DNA of 35,135 bases from Acidobacteriota bacterium (GCA_005808475.1 SYLY01000230.1:1-35135); one strand, 5' to 3'. Shown: positions 24,613-33,872, counted from the stretch's first letter. Program-made: numbers and translations. Notes: generated by a model not told the origin, from the letters alone.

Positions 24613-24867
24613 TCAGTTGACGACCGCGTAGCGGGCTTCCACGGTTACCTGCTCGCCGGTCAGATTCCGGACGCTGATCCAGTATTGTACGTGCTCCTCG
24701 GACAACCGCTGCACTTCCACGGTCCATTCGATCTGCGCCACCGCGGCGGCCGGCGCTGTGGGTATCACGGTCCACACGACATTCCAGTCCTTGGGCCACC
24801 CTGGCGCGAACCACCGCCTCACCGAATTGGCGTCCACGGTCGCGGTGAAGTGAGAAGCGACTCTCAT
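24613..24867 (-). CDS. Free-standing copy of the S8 protease C-terminal domain
   Basis: An 84-residue protein that aligns without gaps to the last 78 residues of the upstream S8 protease, with about half the positions identical by eye. Shared stretches include WF.P.WP..W.VVWTV, VQR and the EAR.AV end. The domain is Trp-rich and beta-strand-like, so it is probably a small beta-sandwich that binds a partner or polymer. A strong AGGAGG ribosome site precedes the ATG at 24867. It starts 8 bp after the protease stop. The longer frame reaching to 25605 lies antiparallel in frame with the protease gene and is not real. Confidence 0.85.
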   Translation of the reverse strand: MRVASHFTATVDANSVRRWFAPGWPKDWNVVWTVIPTAPAAAVAQIEWTVEVQRLSEEHVQYWISVRNLTGEQVTVEARYAVVN

Positions 24868-24875
24868 GATGCCTC

Positions 24876-26639
24876 CTACCAGCCCATCACGGCGAAGCGG
24901 GCTTCGAACTCGACCGGCTGATTCGACAGATTGGTGACGTGGATGTGATAGGTAACCAGCGCGTCCGTCTGCCGCTGCACCTGGACCTTCCAGGTGATCT
25001 GGGCCTGCTGCGCGAGCGGACTCCGCGGAACCACGGTCCAGACGACGTGCCAATGGGCAGGCCAACTGGGAGTGAACCACGATCTGGTCTCGTTGGCCGG
25101 AACGGAATTGCTGAATTGGACTCCGTTCCATTGCCGCTGGTCGGTGACGGAGGCGATGAGTTGGCGAAGGTTGGGCCGGTTGCCGATCCGTTGGGTGAGC
25201 GGCGCGGCGTCGGACGCCTGTTGCGGAGAACCGGTTTCGCGCAACAGCGCCCGCGCCCGCGCGGGAGTCAGCGGAATGCGGCCCTGCGCGCGGAGCACGC
25301 CCTGAACGCAGCCGAGCGTCCCCACCACGATGGGCGAAGCACTCGAGGTTCCGGCGAAGGTATCGGTGTACCAGACGTCTTCGTTGGCGCCACCTTGCAG
25401 ATCGCCCGCGGTGGAATGACGGCCTCCGGTTGTCGTCACTTCCTGGCCCCAGCCTTGGACGTCGATCAAGGCGCCCCAGTTGGAGAAGCCGAGCCGCGAA
25501 CGGTCCGGACCGTGGTCGTTGCCATGCGTACCCGGCGGCGGCGCTCCCGCGCCGACCAGGATCGCGCCGGAATCGCGGTTCGCCCGGCGGAACGGATTCT
25601 TCCACGAGGCCGGGAAGCCGGTTGCCGCCGTCTCGTAAACCGCCGCGTCGAGATCCTCGGCTCCGTTGCCAGCCGCTTCCACCACGACGATGCCCTTACC
25701 GATGGCATAGCGGATTGCGTCGAAGTCGTCCGGCCACCACTCTATGGCGATGAACCCGGTCTGGTTGGCGTTGCTCGCGAAATTGAAGCGCGGACCCGGA
25801 CGGTGCAGTTCGAGCAGCATCACATCGCCGGGCCGCAACAGGTCCGCCCCCTGCCGGATCGCGGCCGCGGATCCGAGTCCGCCGAAGATCGAGATGGCGC
25901 GCGTATGGGCGTTCGGACAGATGCCGGTCACCCCGATCGAGTTCACGTCGGCTCCGAATACACCCACGACGGCGGTTCCGTGATTTCGCCAGCCAAGATC
26001 GGGGCTTGGAGTGCCGCCAACCACGCCGCCCTGGTTCTGTGCCAGATCCTCATGGGTGAACCGCCAAGCGCCTTCTATGTCGATGATCTGGACGTTGTCT
26101 CCGCGCCCGCCCGCGACAGTCCACGCGAAACGCGCGTCGACTCCGCCAGGCGCCGCGTCCAGGTAAAGCTGGCGCGCGGTGAAGTCGGACGTATTGGGCG
26201 GAGCCACGTTGGGCGCGGCCTGCGCCGTCACGATTCCGGGCTGCGAAACCCAAAACGGCGGATAGCTCGGAGGCTTGATGTAGGCGCCTTCGACGGTGCT
26301 CTCGTTGAGGATCGCCTGCCGGATCCCCTCCAGCATCTCCTCCGGGGCTCGAACCTTGTAGTACAGCGCCATCTCGAGCGGACCCGCGTCCGGAGACGCT
26401 GATTCGACGCTCTCGGCGCGCCGCGCGATACGGTCCTCGCTGAGTCCGAAGAGCGGGACCAGTTCGAACCCCCGCTCCGCGCACAGCGTCTCGAGCGACT
26501 TCGTATTGGCGCCAGTGGCGGACTCGATGGAGGGTCCGGAAACCCGCAGCCCCGCCTGTTTCTTGGCGACCACCACCAACTCCTGCTCGCCAGGAAACAA
26601 GTTGAAGCCGTTATTGTCTGACCTTCGCCGCGTCGCCAT
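24876..26639 (-). CDS. Subtilisin-like (S8) serine protease
   Basis: A 587-residue S8 peptidase. The catalytic triad is Asp187 (VQIIDIEG), His220 (NHGTAVVG) and Ser432 (GTSSASP), with the oxyanion Asn325 in AAGNG. Residues about 50-130 look like an I9-type propeptide (YYKVRAPEEML, then VEGAYIKPPSYPPF). Residues 505-587 form a C-terminal Trp-rich beta domain that also exists as a separate gene just downstream. No signal peptide is seen (MATRRRSDNNGF...), unusual for a subtilisin; it may act inside the cell or be exported by another route. GGGGAGG precedes the ATG at 26639. The upstream 78-residue gene resembles its propeptide end. Confidence 0.93.
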   Translation of the reverse strand: MATRRRSDNNGFNLFPGEQELVVVAKKQAGLRVSGPSIESATGANTKSLETLCAERGFELVPLFGLSEDRIARRAESVESASPDAGPLEMALYYKVRAPEEMLEGIRQAILNESTVEGAYIKPPSYPPFWVSQPGIVTAQAAPNVAPPNTSDFTARQLYLDAAPGGVDARFAWTVAGGRGDNVQIIDIEGAWRFTHEDLAQNQGGVVGGTPSPDLGWRNHGTAVVGVFGADVNSIGVTGICPNAHTRAISIFGGLGSAAAIRQGADLLRPGDVMLLELHRPGPRFNFASNANQTGFIAIEWWPDDFDAIRYAIGKGIVVVEAAGNGAEDLDAAVYETAATGFPASWKNPFRRANRDSGAILVGAGAPPPGTHGNDHGPDRSRLGFSNWGALIDVQGWGQEVTTTGGRHSTAGDLQGGANEDVWYTDTFAGTSSASPIVVGTLGCVQGVLRAQGRIPLTPARARALLRETGSPQQASDAAPLTQRIGNRPNLRQLIASVTDQRQWNGVQFSNSVPANETRSWFTPSWPAHWHVVWTVVPRSPLAQQAQITWKVQVQRQTDALVTYHIHVTNLSNQPVEFEARFAVMGW

Positions 26640-26695
26640 GAGGTTCCTCCCCGGATGGATGTCTCACCGGGGTAGTGACGCCTCGGCCGGCGTCC

Positions 26696-26707
26696 GTTTC
26701 ACGAAAC
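26696..26707. promoter_or_regulatory. Inverted repeat upstream of the S8 protease gene
   Basis: GTTTC-AC-GAAAC lies 57 bp upstream of the protease start. On the minus strand it reads into GTGAAACGG, a 9-mer that also occurs in the inverted repeat between the two divergent large genes near 33.84 kb. It may be a binding site for a common regulator; this is inference from two sites. Confidence 0.35.
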
Positions 26708-26718
26708 ACGAACAATCT

Positions 26719-26955
26719 TCAGAACGGGGCGAAATCCGCTGGTTTGGTGTATGCCGCCTCGACGCCCGCTTCGGTCCGTACGCGCTGGGCTGCTTCCTCC
26801 GCCTCGGCGTCGCCAACCTCCGCCGTGAAGTACTTGCGCAATCCCGCGTCGGAGGTCCCCGGATGCATCGCCTTCAACGGCGCTCCCAGCTTGCGTGAAA
26901 GGCTCGCGAGCCGTTTGCCGCCGCTTTCCGCGTCGAGAATCAAAATCACTTGCAT
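26719..26955 (-). CDS. Free-standing I9 propeptide/inhibitor-like protein
   Basis: A 78-residue protein. Its C-terminal half matches the propeptide-like region of the adjacent S8 protease: VEAAYTKPADFAPF here against VEGAYIKPPSYPPF there. The preceding SDAGLRKYFTAEV also corresponds to SPDAGPLEMALYYKV. Stand-alone I9 domains act as subtilisin inhibitors or folding helpers, a plausible role here. The start is the ATG at 26955 (MQVILILDAESGG); only a weak ribosome site is seen. It lies 79 bp upstream of the protease gene on the same strand and is divergent from the 748-residue gene, 31 bp away. Confidence 0.75.
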   Translation of the reverse strand: MQVILILDAESGGKRLASLSRKLGAPLKAMHPGTSDAGLRKYFTAEVGDAEAEEAAQRVRTEAGVEAAYTKPADFAPF

Positions 26956-26986
26956 CGTTTTATCGCCTGGAATCACTATAGAACAT

Positions 26987-29233
26987 ATGCTCGATCTCTC
27001 CAGGCCGATTGACTCCACGGGGGGGCTGGCGCTGTTCGCGGACCACGAGAACCCTGACCTCGTCTACTATCTTCCCGACGAAATCGGTCTGGCCCAGTTG
27101 GGCGCCGGTGAACCGGACCTCTCCCTGCAAGTGTTCTACCCGGACGACGCGCTGGTAGGCGGTACGGCGGCGCTGGACAAAGCGGTGGGGTCTATATTCA
27201 CATTGGGCGTGCAATGCAGCGTGCGGCCGGACCGCCTCGCTGACGCGCGCGCCGCGCTTGCGGGGCGCCTGGGACGCACGGGCCTCCAGCTCGTGGCGCC
27301 GCCGTGGGAGGACGGCAGCGTGGACCTGATCCTGCTCGACGCCAAGGCCGGCGAGACTGTCGATACGGCCATTCGCGACGACCGGATGGTCCGGGGCGTC
27401 GTGGGGAGCCGAAAGCCGTCGCTCTCTGGCGGCGAACTGAACGCCTTCTTTCACGCGCGCCTGGACCAACGCGGATCGGCGCTTCTCGTCGCGGCCATGG
27501 AGGGCGAGGCCGGCTCGCTCGCCGGCGTGCTCTACGATCTGAAGTTCGCGGCGCTGCGGCCCGCGGTGAATCTGGTGATGCGCGCCAACCTGGACAGCGT
27601 CGCCGAGTCGATCCGCGCCGGACTTGGGGTGCAGGTCTACTACGTGAGCGCCGACGTCCAGACCGCTTTCCACAAGATGCGCGAGAAGGGCGTCATCCAG
27701 GTGGACCTCGTCAGTCAGGTCGCCGATCCGGAAGCCGAACGGCTCGTCAACGAGAGCGTCCGCGACTTCTACGACGTGCTGATGCGCGAGTTGTTCAAAC
27801 CCTCCGTTCCGGCGCTCGATGCCGCGTCGCTCGGGCTGGGCGCCGTGTCCACGTCGATCGTGAAGCTGTCGTTCAGCTACTCGAAGACTACCCGGTCGCG
27901 CGTGGTGGAGGTCGACTACCGGAAGCGCTCGGCGACAAGGCGAACTCACAATCCGCAACGCCACGTCCGTTTCCTCGCGGGCGACGCGGGCGGAGCGGCC
28001 GCGCGCACCAGGCGCGTGGCGCTCTCGCGGGCCTGGCGCGAGATGACGGTGGAGGTTGCCGCGCCCGAGGCGTTCCCGCGCCACCCCGCGTTGCGCGAGA
28101 TCCGCGTGGTGCTGTGGCGGGGCAAGGACCCGGTGCTTTCGCCCGCCCAGGCCCGCGATGGCGGACTCCGAATGCCCGCGGAATCCGTGCCGCTGCGGGA
28201 GTTCGCCTTCACCGCGCAGGATCACCAGCCGCGCCAGCTCTCCTGGGTCAACATGCCGGGCGAGGCGCCGTTCTATCGCTGGCAGGCCCGGCTGACCTAT
28301 GCGCAGGCCAGTGACACGCAGTCGCCCACCGCGCTTTGGACCGCGCCGCATGTCTCGAGTTCGGTGGACCTCGATCTCTTCCCCGAGATCCTGTGCCCGG
28401 TCCACCGCGCCGCGCTTACCCTCGGCGCGGGAATCGACGGACTCGACAGTGTCGAGGCGCACGTGACCGCGCATGATCCGGCGGGCCGGCTGGCTGGTGA
28501 GAGGCGCATCACCGCGACGCCGGCGGAGCCGAAGGCCGGGTGGAACCTGCGGACCTCCGAGGAGGAACGGATCCTCATGCAGTACGCGCTGACCTACCGG
28601 TTCAAGGACGGCCGAACCCTGACGCCGGCGACTCGGGACGCACAGGGCGAGATCGTGGTCAACAGTCCGTTCCTGAAGCGGATCAAGGTCTCCCCGTTGG
28701 TCGTGGGCGCTTCGCCCGCCGTGCTCGAGGTGACGCTCATACTGACGCACAAGGATCCGGCCTCGGGCTACGAAGCGCGGTCCGTCGCGCGCCTGCGTCC
28801 GCCGAATTTCGAGGCGCCGGACCTCGAAGTCGCCGTGCCGCGCCTGACTGGGCTCGCGCAGTGGGAGACGCTGGTGGTGCGCGCCGATGGATCCGTGACG
28901 CCACTCCGCAAGGGGGAGACCGAGGGCGGGACGCTGGTGATCCGTCCGGACGGCGAGGCGCGCCGGGTGCGCGTCGAATGGCTTGGTCCAGCGCCCGCCG
29001 CGCTCGGGCTACGCAAGGTCACGGTGACGTTGCGCGCGCGCAAGGACGATGGCCAGTTGGCGGGCGACCCCGTGCTGTTCGAATACCGCGGCGAACGCGT
29101 GGTGGAGGAGCAGTCCGCCGTTCTGCCCGCCCAGGGACAGCTTCAGTTCTCCGTCGAGAAGCGGTTCGACGACGGACGCAAGGAGACCGCGCCGTTCCAG
29201 CCGGTGCAGGGCGATCTCGTCACGGTTCCCTGA
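26987..29233 (+). CDS. Large paralogue 1 (P1) of the DHxxPxxFYYLP family
   Basis: A 748-residue protein of a family I cannot name. It shares the following with the genes at 29297, 31539 and 33916: an N-terminal block FADHENPDLVYYLP (17-30), a strand pair near 68-80, and KPSLSGGELNAFFHARL (143 on). It also shares a helical region with GVIQVDLVSQVAD and VLMRELFKPS. The C-terminal half (about 330-748) is built of beta-rich, Ig-like segments, including THKDPASGYEA (about 587) and RVRVEWLGPAPAALGLRKVTV. No signal peptide or membrane segment. The ATG at 26987 fits the family N-terminus (ML...), but no ribosome site precedes it and TATAGA lies only 3 bp upstream, so a leaderless transcript is possible. 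Upstream frame to 26675 is not credible. Confidence 0.85.
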   Translation: MLDLSRPIDSTGGLALFADHENPDLVYYLPDEIGLAQLGAGEPDLSLQVFYPDDALVGGTAALDKAVGSIFTLGVQCSVRPDRLADARAALAGRLGRTGLQLVAPPWEDGSVDLILLDAKAGETVDTAIRDDRMVRGVVGSRKPSLSGGELNAFFHARLDQRGSALLVAAMEGEAGSLAGVLYDLKFAALRPAVNLVMRANLDSVAESIRAGLGVQVYYVSADVQTAFHKMREKGVIQVDLVSQVADPEAERLVNESVRDFYDVLMRELFKPSVPALDAASLGLGAVSTSIVKLSFSYSKTTRSRVVEVDYRKRSATRRTHNPQRHVRFLAGDAGGAAARTRRVALSRAWREMTVEVAAPEAFPRHPALREIRVVLWRGKDPVLSPAQARDGGLRMPAESVPLREFAFTAQDHQPRQLSWVNMPGEAPFYRWQARLTYAQASDTQSPTALWTAPHVSSSVDLDLFPEILCPVHRAALTLGAGIDGLDSVEAHVTAHDPAGRLAGERRITATPAEPKAGWNLRTSEEERILMQYALTYRFKDGRTLTPATRDAQGEIVVNSPFLKRIKVSPLVVGASPAVLEVTLILTHKDPASGYEARSVARLRPPNFEAPDLEVAVPRLTGLAQWETLVVRADGSVTPLRKGETEGGTLVIRPDGEARRVRVEWLGPAPAALGLRKVTVTLRARKDDGQLAGDPVLFEYRGERVVEEQSAVLPAQGQLQFSVEKRFDDGRKETAPFQPVQGDLVTVP

Positions 29234-29262
29234 TTGCGGGCCACCGAACCGCGGAACCGCAT

Positions 29263-29294
29263 CCTTGGCCCCGGTCAACCGGGCTGAACCAAGG
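29263..29294. terminator. Possible bidirectional terminator between convergent large genes
   Basis: CCTTGG (29263-29268) and CCAAGG (29289-29294) bracket the inner pair CCCGGT and ACCGGG (29270-29275 and 29278-29283). The hairpin lies between the stops of P1 and P2. There is no T-run, so its strength is doubtful. Confidence 0.4.
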
Positions 29295-29296
29295 CT

Positions 29297-31516
29297 CTAC
29301 CATGCGTCCGCTGGCAGCGTCACTTCCAGGTCGTCCGCACCGCTTACCGCTTCCCTGGCAATGAAGCGCTCGCCGTTTTTGCCGAGCGCGCGAAGCTTGT
29401 AGCGGAAGTCGGCCTGAGCCGGATTGGGGAATGGGTGGAGCCAATCCTGCACGGCGCCGTCCGCGCGGAACTCGAGCGACGTCTGGGCCGCAATCTGGTT
29501 CGGCGCGTCCGCATAGGTGAGGTCGACCGTGACCTTGCGCACCCCCAGCGCGTCGAAGCGCGGGGCCAGCAGCTTGACGCGGACACGCCGCTCGGCGCGT
29601 GGAGGCTCGCGCAACGCAACCACCGGACCCGTGAGATCGGTCCACGGACCGCGAATCAACGAGCCGTCTCGCCCGGCTCGCGTAAGCCGCGCTTCCGCCT
29701 TCTGGGGCGTATCCAGGCTCGTGTCGAAACGCAGCGTCTGGATCACGGCGTCCTTCGTGAACTTCTTCTCGTCGCGCAACCACGTCCTACGGACCGTGTC
29801 CCACACCCGCAACTCGGCGAACATCGCATCCACCAGCGTCCAATCCGCTACCGCGCGCAACTCCATGGACCAGACGCGGGCGTACGGATTCATGATCCGG
29901 TGAACCGGCGGCTCGAGTCTCGCGAAGGCGCGCGTGAGGTCGGGCTCGTTGGTCTTGCGGAACGTCTCCGCGCCGCGGAACGAGACCGGGGCGCCTTCGG
30001 GAATCACCACCGCGACGGTCCGCGACGGGTTCTGCTTGTCGAAGTCGAGGTGGAATTTGCGCGGCGCGATGGACGGCGACAGCGCTTCGATCTCCATCGC
30101 CACGCGGACCTGCTGATCGAAGATGCGCGCGTCATCCACCTCGACGCGCAGTTCCTCGGTGTCCAGCCATTCCTCGGCGTGGAACCAGACGCGTCCTCCC
30201 TCGACGGGACGCCAGTCGAACGGGAACTTCTCGCGTCCACCGGGCGCCCGCGCCGGATCGAGGATCATGTCCGCGCGAAACTGGAGTTTGGCGTCCGCCG
30301 TCCCGCGACGCCGGTATTGCAGCACCTTGTTCTCTCCGGGCTTCAGCACCAGCGTCGTATCGAGCAACGGTTCTCCGCCCGCCGGAACCGCGTCGGCGCG
30401 GACCTGAATCACCACGTTCTTCACGCCAACGCCGCCCGATTCAGCCGAGACCTCGACAGGGATCTCTTCGAGGCGGTTCGGAAGGCTGTCGATCGACACC
30501 CACTTGAGCCGCTCCCGGACTCCGCCCGCGCGGCGGATCATTCCGGAAAGCGTCGACTGCGGGAAGTACGGGTAGCTCCGCACCTTCTGTTCGCGGACAT
30601 CGATCGTCGCCGTCGTAAGTTCGGACTGGTTCACGGTCCGCAAGCTGTGATGAACGCCGATCGCGACGGAAGTCAGCACGTCGCGAACGCCCTTCCCAAT
30701 GCGTTCCTCGACAGGAACATCGCCCATGGCGCGTGGATTCTCGAACAACTTCTGAATCACTTCCTTGCGCAGTTCGTCGAACATCGCCCGTGTGGCCGAG
30801 CTTTTCGCTTCGGGGTCGAGCTCGGTCACCTGAATCTCGATCGCGCTGGTCCGGCGCAAGGATTCGACGGTACTGTCTATCTCGTCGCTGAAGAAGACGA
30901 AATTGGACCGGTCGACTTCGCGGAAGCGGGCGTAGACCTGCTTCCAATCCACCCGCATCTGCGCCTGAAACGCCGGGCTGAGGCCGTGGAACTCCAGTTC
31001 GTAGGCGACCACGGCGGCGAAGTCGTCCACCGTCAGGGCCGCGGCCAGCGCCTGTCCTTCGAAGCCTTGGGCCGCCACGGCGTAGGCTGCGCGGTTGGCG
31101 CCAATCAGGGAGGGCGGAAATCCCTCCCAAACGAAGAAGTCCTTCTCGGGCTGGGCGGCATTGGGCCGGGCCACGATCAGCTTCGCCTTGCCGCTGTGCA
31201 AGGGCGCGGGAACGACGCGCTTGGGCGCCTGGCCGGTCCGCTTCTCGAGTTCCTCGGCTAGCTTGACTAGCAGCGCCGGCGGCGGCGCCAGGTGCACGTC
31301 GAAGCTGACTTGCAGGCGCGAGACCTGTTCGGCCCGCTGGCCGGGAGCGCCGCCTTGCGCCGGGGGAAGGATCGCGGTGGCGAAGAAGGCGGGTGCGCCG
31401 CCTTCCACGACGAACTCGGGGATCGAATAGATGTAGTAGAACGTCAGGGGATCGGCGTGATCGGGGAAAGCGGTCAGCCCATCCACCATCAGAAATGGCG
31501 GCCGGTAAAGCAGCAT
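29297..31516 (-). CDS. Large paralogue 2 (P2) of the DHxxPxxFYYLP family
   Basis: A 739-residue relative of P1, P3 and P4. The N-terminal block is FPDHADPLTFYYIY (17-30); PPSLIGANRAAYAV follows at 134-147. A helical part has FSDEIDSTVESLRRTSAIEIQV and VIQKLFENP. The C-terminal beta-rich region includes RVRVKLLAPRFDALGVRKVTVDL, which matches the end of P1. No signal peptide. GGAG lies before the ATG at 31516. It starts 22 bp after the P3 stop and is probably co-transcribed with it; it converges on P1. No family function is known to me. Confidence 0.85.
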   Translation of the reverse strand: MLLYRPPFLMVDGLTAFPDHADPLTFYYIYSIPEFVVEGGAPAFFATAILPPAQGGAPGQRAEQVSRLQVSFDVHLAPPPALLVKLAEELEKRTGQAPKRVVPAPLHSGKAKLIVARPNAAQPEKDFFVWEGFPPSLIGANRAAYAVAAQGFEGQALAAALTVDDFAAVVAYELEFHGLSPAFQAQMRVDWKQVYARFREVDRSNFVFFSDEIDSTVESLRRTSAIEIQVTELDPEAKSSATRAMFDELRKEVIQKLFENPRAMGDVPVEERIGKGVRDVLTSVAIGVHHSLRTVNQSELTTATIDVREQKVRSYPYFPQSTLSGMIRRAGGVRERLKWVSIDSLPNRLEEIPVEVSAESGGVGVKNVVIQVRADAVPAGGEPLLDTTLVLKPGENKVLQYRRRGTADAKLQFRADMILDPARAPGGREKFPFDWRPVEGGRVWFHAEEWLDTEELRVEVDDARIFDQQVRVAMEIEALSPSIAPRKFHLDFDKQNPSRTVAVVIPEGAPVSFRGAETFRKTNEPDLTRAFARLEPPVHRIMNPYARVWSMELRAVADWTLVDAMFAELRVWDTVRRTWLRDEKKFTKDAVIQTLRFDTSLDTPQKAEARLTRAGRDGSLIRGPWTDLTGPVVALREPPRAERRVRVKLLAPRFDALGVRKVTVDLTYADAPNQIAAQTSLEFRADGAVQDWLHPFPNPAQADFRYKLRALGKNGERFIAREAVSGADDLEVTLPADAW

Positions 31517-31538
31517 GCGTGGCTCCTCGGCAGTGCGC

Positions 31539-33818
31539 CTAGGCGGGCGGACTCAGAATCAGATTCTGTCCGCTCCTTTCCGCTTCCGCGACCTGGACCT
31601 CGGTTCCGTCTGGCCGGAAGAGCGTCAGGGCCACGGCGTAGCGTTCGTGAGTCCGGTCCACGCGCGGAATGAGCCAGACGGCGTTGCGGGCTTGGGGCGT
31701 CAGAAAGTACTCCTGGCTCACCGAGTCACGCTGGCCTGGGTAGTCGTACCGCAGCTTGACCAGCGCCTCGGAAAACTGTTGACCGAGCTTCAACCTGTCG
31801 GTCCGCAGCGTCACGGCGAGCACCGGGAGGATGATCTCCTGGTCGCCCTCCGCCGCGGTCCACGGGCACACCGCGATCTGGTCGGCCGTGTGGAGTTGAT
31901 AACGGTAGCGGAACTTCTGGTTGGCGCGGTTGGCCTGGACGACATTGGTCTTGCCCTCCCACTCGCCCTCTTTATCGAGCGAAATCTCGGCGTCGCTCTC
32001 GAACCCGCTGGCCGGGTCCTTGTGCTGAATCTGCACGACCGCCTTGGTGAGGCCAGGCAGATTGGCCGCGCACCGCGCCGAGATCCGAAGCGCGTCCGGC
32101 CACGGCGAAGGCAGTTCGACCAGCGTTTCCTCGCCGGGGCGGACCCAGACCGTCCGCTCCGGACCGGCGAGCGCCGCCGCGTTCGAACGCAGATACGTGG
32201 GCCGCAGGATCACCGGCGCGTCCACCGGCAGTCCGGTCTTATGCGCCACGATCACCCCCGTGAGGTCTTCCTTGCGCACCACGACGCTTCCGGCGGTATG
32301 GTCCTTCGCCCCCGGGGCCTTGTACGAGTAGTCGAACTGAATGCCCGAGATCGCGGCGGATCCCGTTCCGGCGAACGTGTCCGGATGCGCCCGGGCCTTG
32401 AAGGCGAACTTGCCGAGTTGCGGGACTTGGATATGGACGGCGCCGTTGCTCTCGCCCTTGGCGACTTCGACGGGTTTCGCGACGCCTTCGATGAACGCCT
32501 CCGCGCGGTAGTGGACCAGCCCGCGGTCGCGTGGCGGACGCCGCCATCGCACCGTCTCCGACGATTTCGTGGAATCGAACAGAATCTCGGTACGGGCATT
32601 GTCGCCGCCGCCGGGGTAGCCGACAAAAACCCGGACCTTGGTGATCTTCGGATCTCCGGTCCACGGCGCGTCGACGGAAACGGGAACCGAGAGGGTGGCG
32701 ACGATCGGATCGGACAGGTCCACCAGCGTGATGAGTTGCTTGCGCTTGCTGGAGTCGAGGCCGCCCAGGAAGCTGGTGATGGTGGCCTGCGGATTCGCGC
32801 CCCATTCGATCACGTCGCGCTGCGTCATTCGCAGTTCCGCGAACGAGGTGACCTCTTCCTCCACCTTGGTGATCAACGATCGCTTTCGCTCCTCCTCGGT
32901 GAGGCCCCGAATCCGGCTCGTGATCACCTGTTTGATGCGGTCGGAGATGAGGTTCAGCGCGGCATTGCGAAGTTGCGCCACGTGCTCGTCGCTGATCTTG
33001 GCCGAGCCCTTGATGATGTCGATGTTGATGAGCCCCTCCTCCGTTAGCTTCTCCGAGATTTCACCGACATCGATGTTCTCCACGTCGGCGTCGCTGCATC
33101 CCTGGTCGCGGTTTTCGACGGTCCGCGTCACCTTGCGCGTGAGATCGAGCTTCTGATGCGAGCCCGCCCAAACGTGGATCTGCAGGCTGGGCAATCGCGC
33201 CTGGAACTTCAGTTCGTACCGCACGGAGATCGCGGTTGCGTCCTGTTCCAGCGCGCGAAACCAGACGGCCGCGCCCTCCGCGTTCAGCCGCAGCGAGAAG
33301 GCAGCGTTGTTGCTTCCAATCAGGCTGGGCGGTCCGCCGGCCGAAGACCATTCGACGAAGCCTCCGGTTGCACGCTCCAGCAGGACCACGTTGCCGCCGA
33401 GGTACTGGATGGACCCGAGGCGCGGTGCGCGGATCTCCGGCGTTCGCACGGTGACGCTGTTCGGATCCTGGCCGCGCACCCGCGCCAGCCGCGTCAGCCG
33501 CTCCTTTTCCGCCGCCGCGATCGCATCGGCGCGCTGTTGCTGCACGCCCGAATCGCGGATCTTGTTGAGCAGGTCCTTCTCCTCCGGCTCGGTGAGCGCC
33601 ATATTGACGTCGAAGTTCAATTGCGCGCCCCGGACTCCGGCCACGGAGCCGGCCGCGCCGTCGGCGGCGTCGGTCCAGAACAGTCCCCGGAAGACCGGCT
33701 TGCCCTGCTCCATCCGTAGACGTGGCACGCTGGGCAGGGCGTAGAAGAGGTTCGGATCCTCGTCGTCCGGAAACACGACCGTGTCGCGGTGGGTGAAAGT
33801 CTCGGGAAAAGTGAGCAT
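31539..33818 (-). CDS. Large paralogue 3 (P3) of the DHxxPxxFYYLP family
   Basis: A 759-residue member. The N-terminal block is FPDDEDPNLFYALP (16-29), followed by LNFDVNMAL and PPSLIGSNNAAFSLRL (163-178). A charged helical insert rich in Glu, Lys and Arg lies near 75-125. A helical region with ISEKLTEEGLINIDII matches the same position in the relatives. The C-terminal beta-rich part has IQHKDPASGFES near 597, colinear with HKDPASGYEA in P1. No signal peptide. The ribosome site is weak. It is the first gene of the P3-P2 pair and is divergent from P4, 97 bp away, across a perfect inverted repeat. Confidence 0.85.
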   Translation of the reverse strand: MLTFPETFTHRDTVVFPDDEDPNLFYALPSVPRLRMEQGKPVFRGLFWTDAADGAAGSVAGVRGAQLNFDVNMALTEPEEKDLLNKIRDSGVQQQRADAIAAAEKERLTRLARVRGQDPNSVTVRTPEIRAPRLGSIQYLGGNVVLLERATGGFVEWSSAGGPPSLIGSNNAAFSLRLNAEGAAVWFRALEQDATAISVRYELKFQARLPSLQIHVWAGSHQKLDLTRKVTRTVENRDQGCSDADVENIDVGEISEKLTEEGLINIDIIKGSAKISDEHVAQLRNAALNLISDRIKQVITSRIRGLTEEERKRSLITKVEEEVTSFAELRMTQRDVIEWGANPQATITSFLGGLDSSKRKQLITLVDLSDPIVATLSVPVSVDAPWTGDPKITKVRVFVGYPGGGDNARTEILFDSTKSSETVRWRRPPRDRGLVHYRAEAFIEGVAKPVEVAKGESNGAVHIQVPQLGKFAFKARAHPDTFAGTGSAAISGIQFDYSYKAPGAKDHTAGSVVVRKEDLTGVIVAHKTGLPVDAPVILRPTYLRSNAAALAGPERTVWVRPGEETLVELPSPWPDALRISARCAANLPGLTKAVVQIQHKDPASGFESDAEISLDKEGEWEGKTNVVQANRANQKFRYRYQLHTADQIAVCPWTAAEGDQEIILPVLAVTLRTDRLKLGQQFSEALVKLRYDYPGQRDSVSQEYFLTPQARNAVWLIPRVDRTHERYAVALTLFRPDGTEVQVAEAERSGQNLILSPPA

Positions 33819-33837
33819 ATTTGGCGGCCTTTTGATA

Positions 33838-33872
33838 TATAGTGAAACGGCGGCCCTGGACGTTTCACTATA
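33838..33872. promoter_or_regulatory. Perfect 12-bp inverted repeat in a divergent promoter region
   Basis: TATAGTGAAACG (33838-33849) and its exact reverse complement CGTTTCACTATA (33861-33872) are separated by 11 bp, between the divergent starts of P3 and P4. Each arm begins with TATAGT, which could be a -10 box pointing toward the opposite gene, so the element may be an operator for a dimeric regulator over two overlapping promoters. TCACTATA recurs at 26973-26980 between the divergent small and P1 genes. No clear -35 boxes are seen. Confidence 0.6.
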
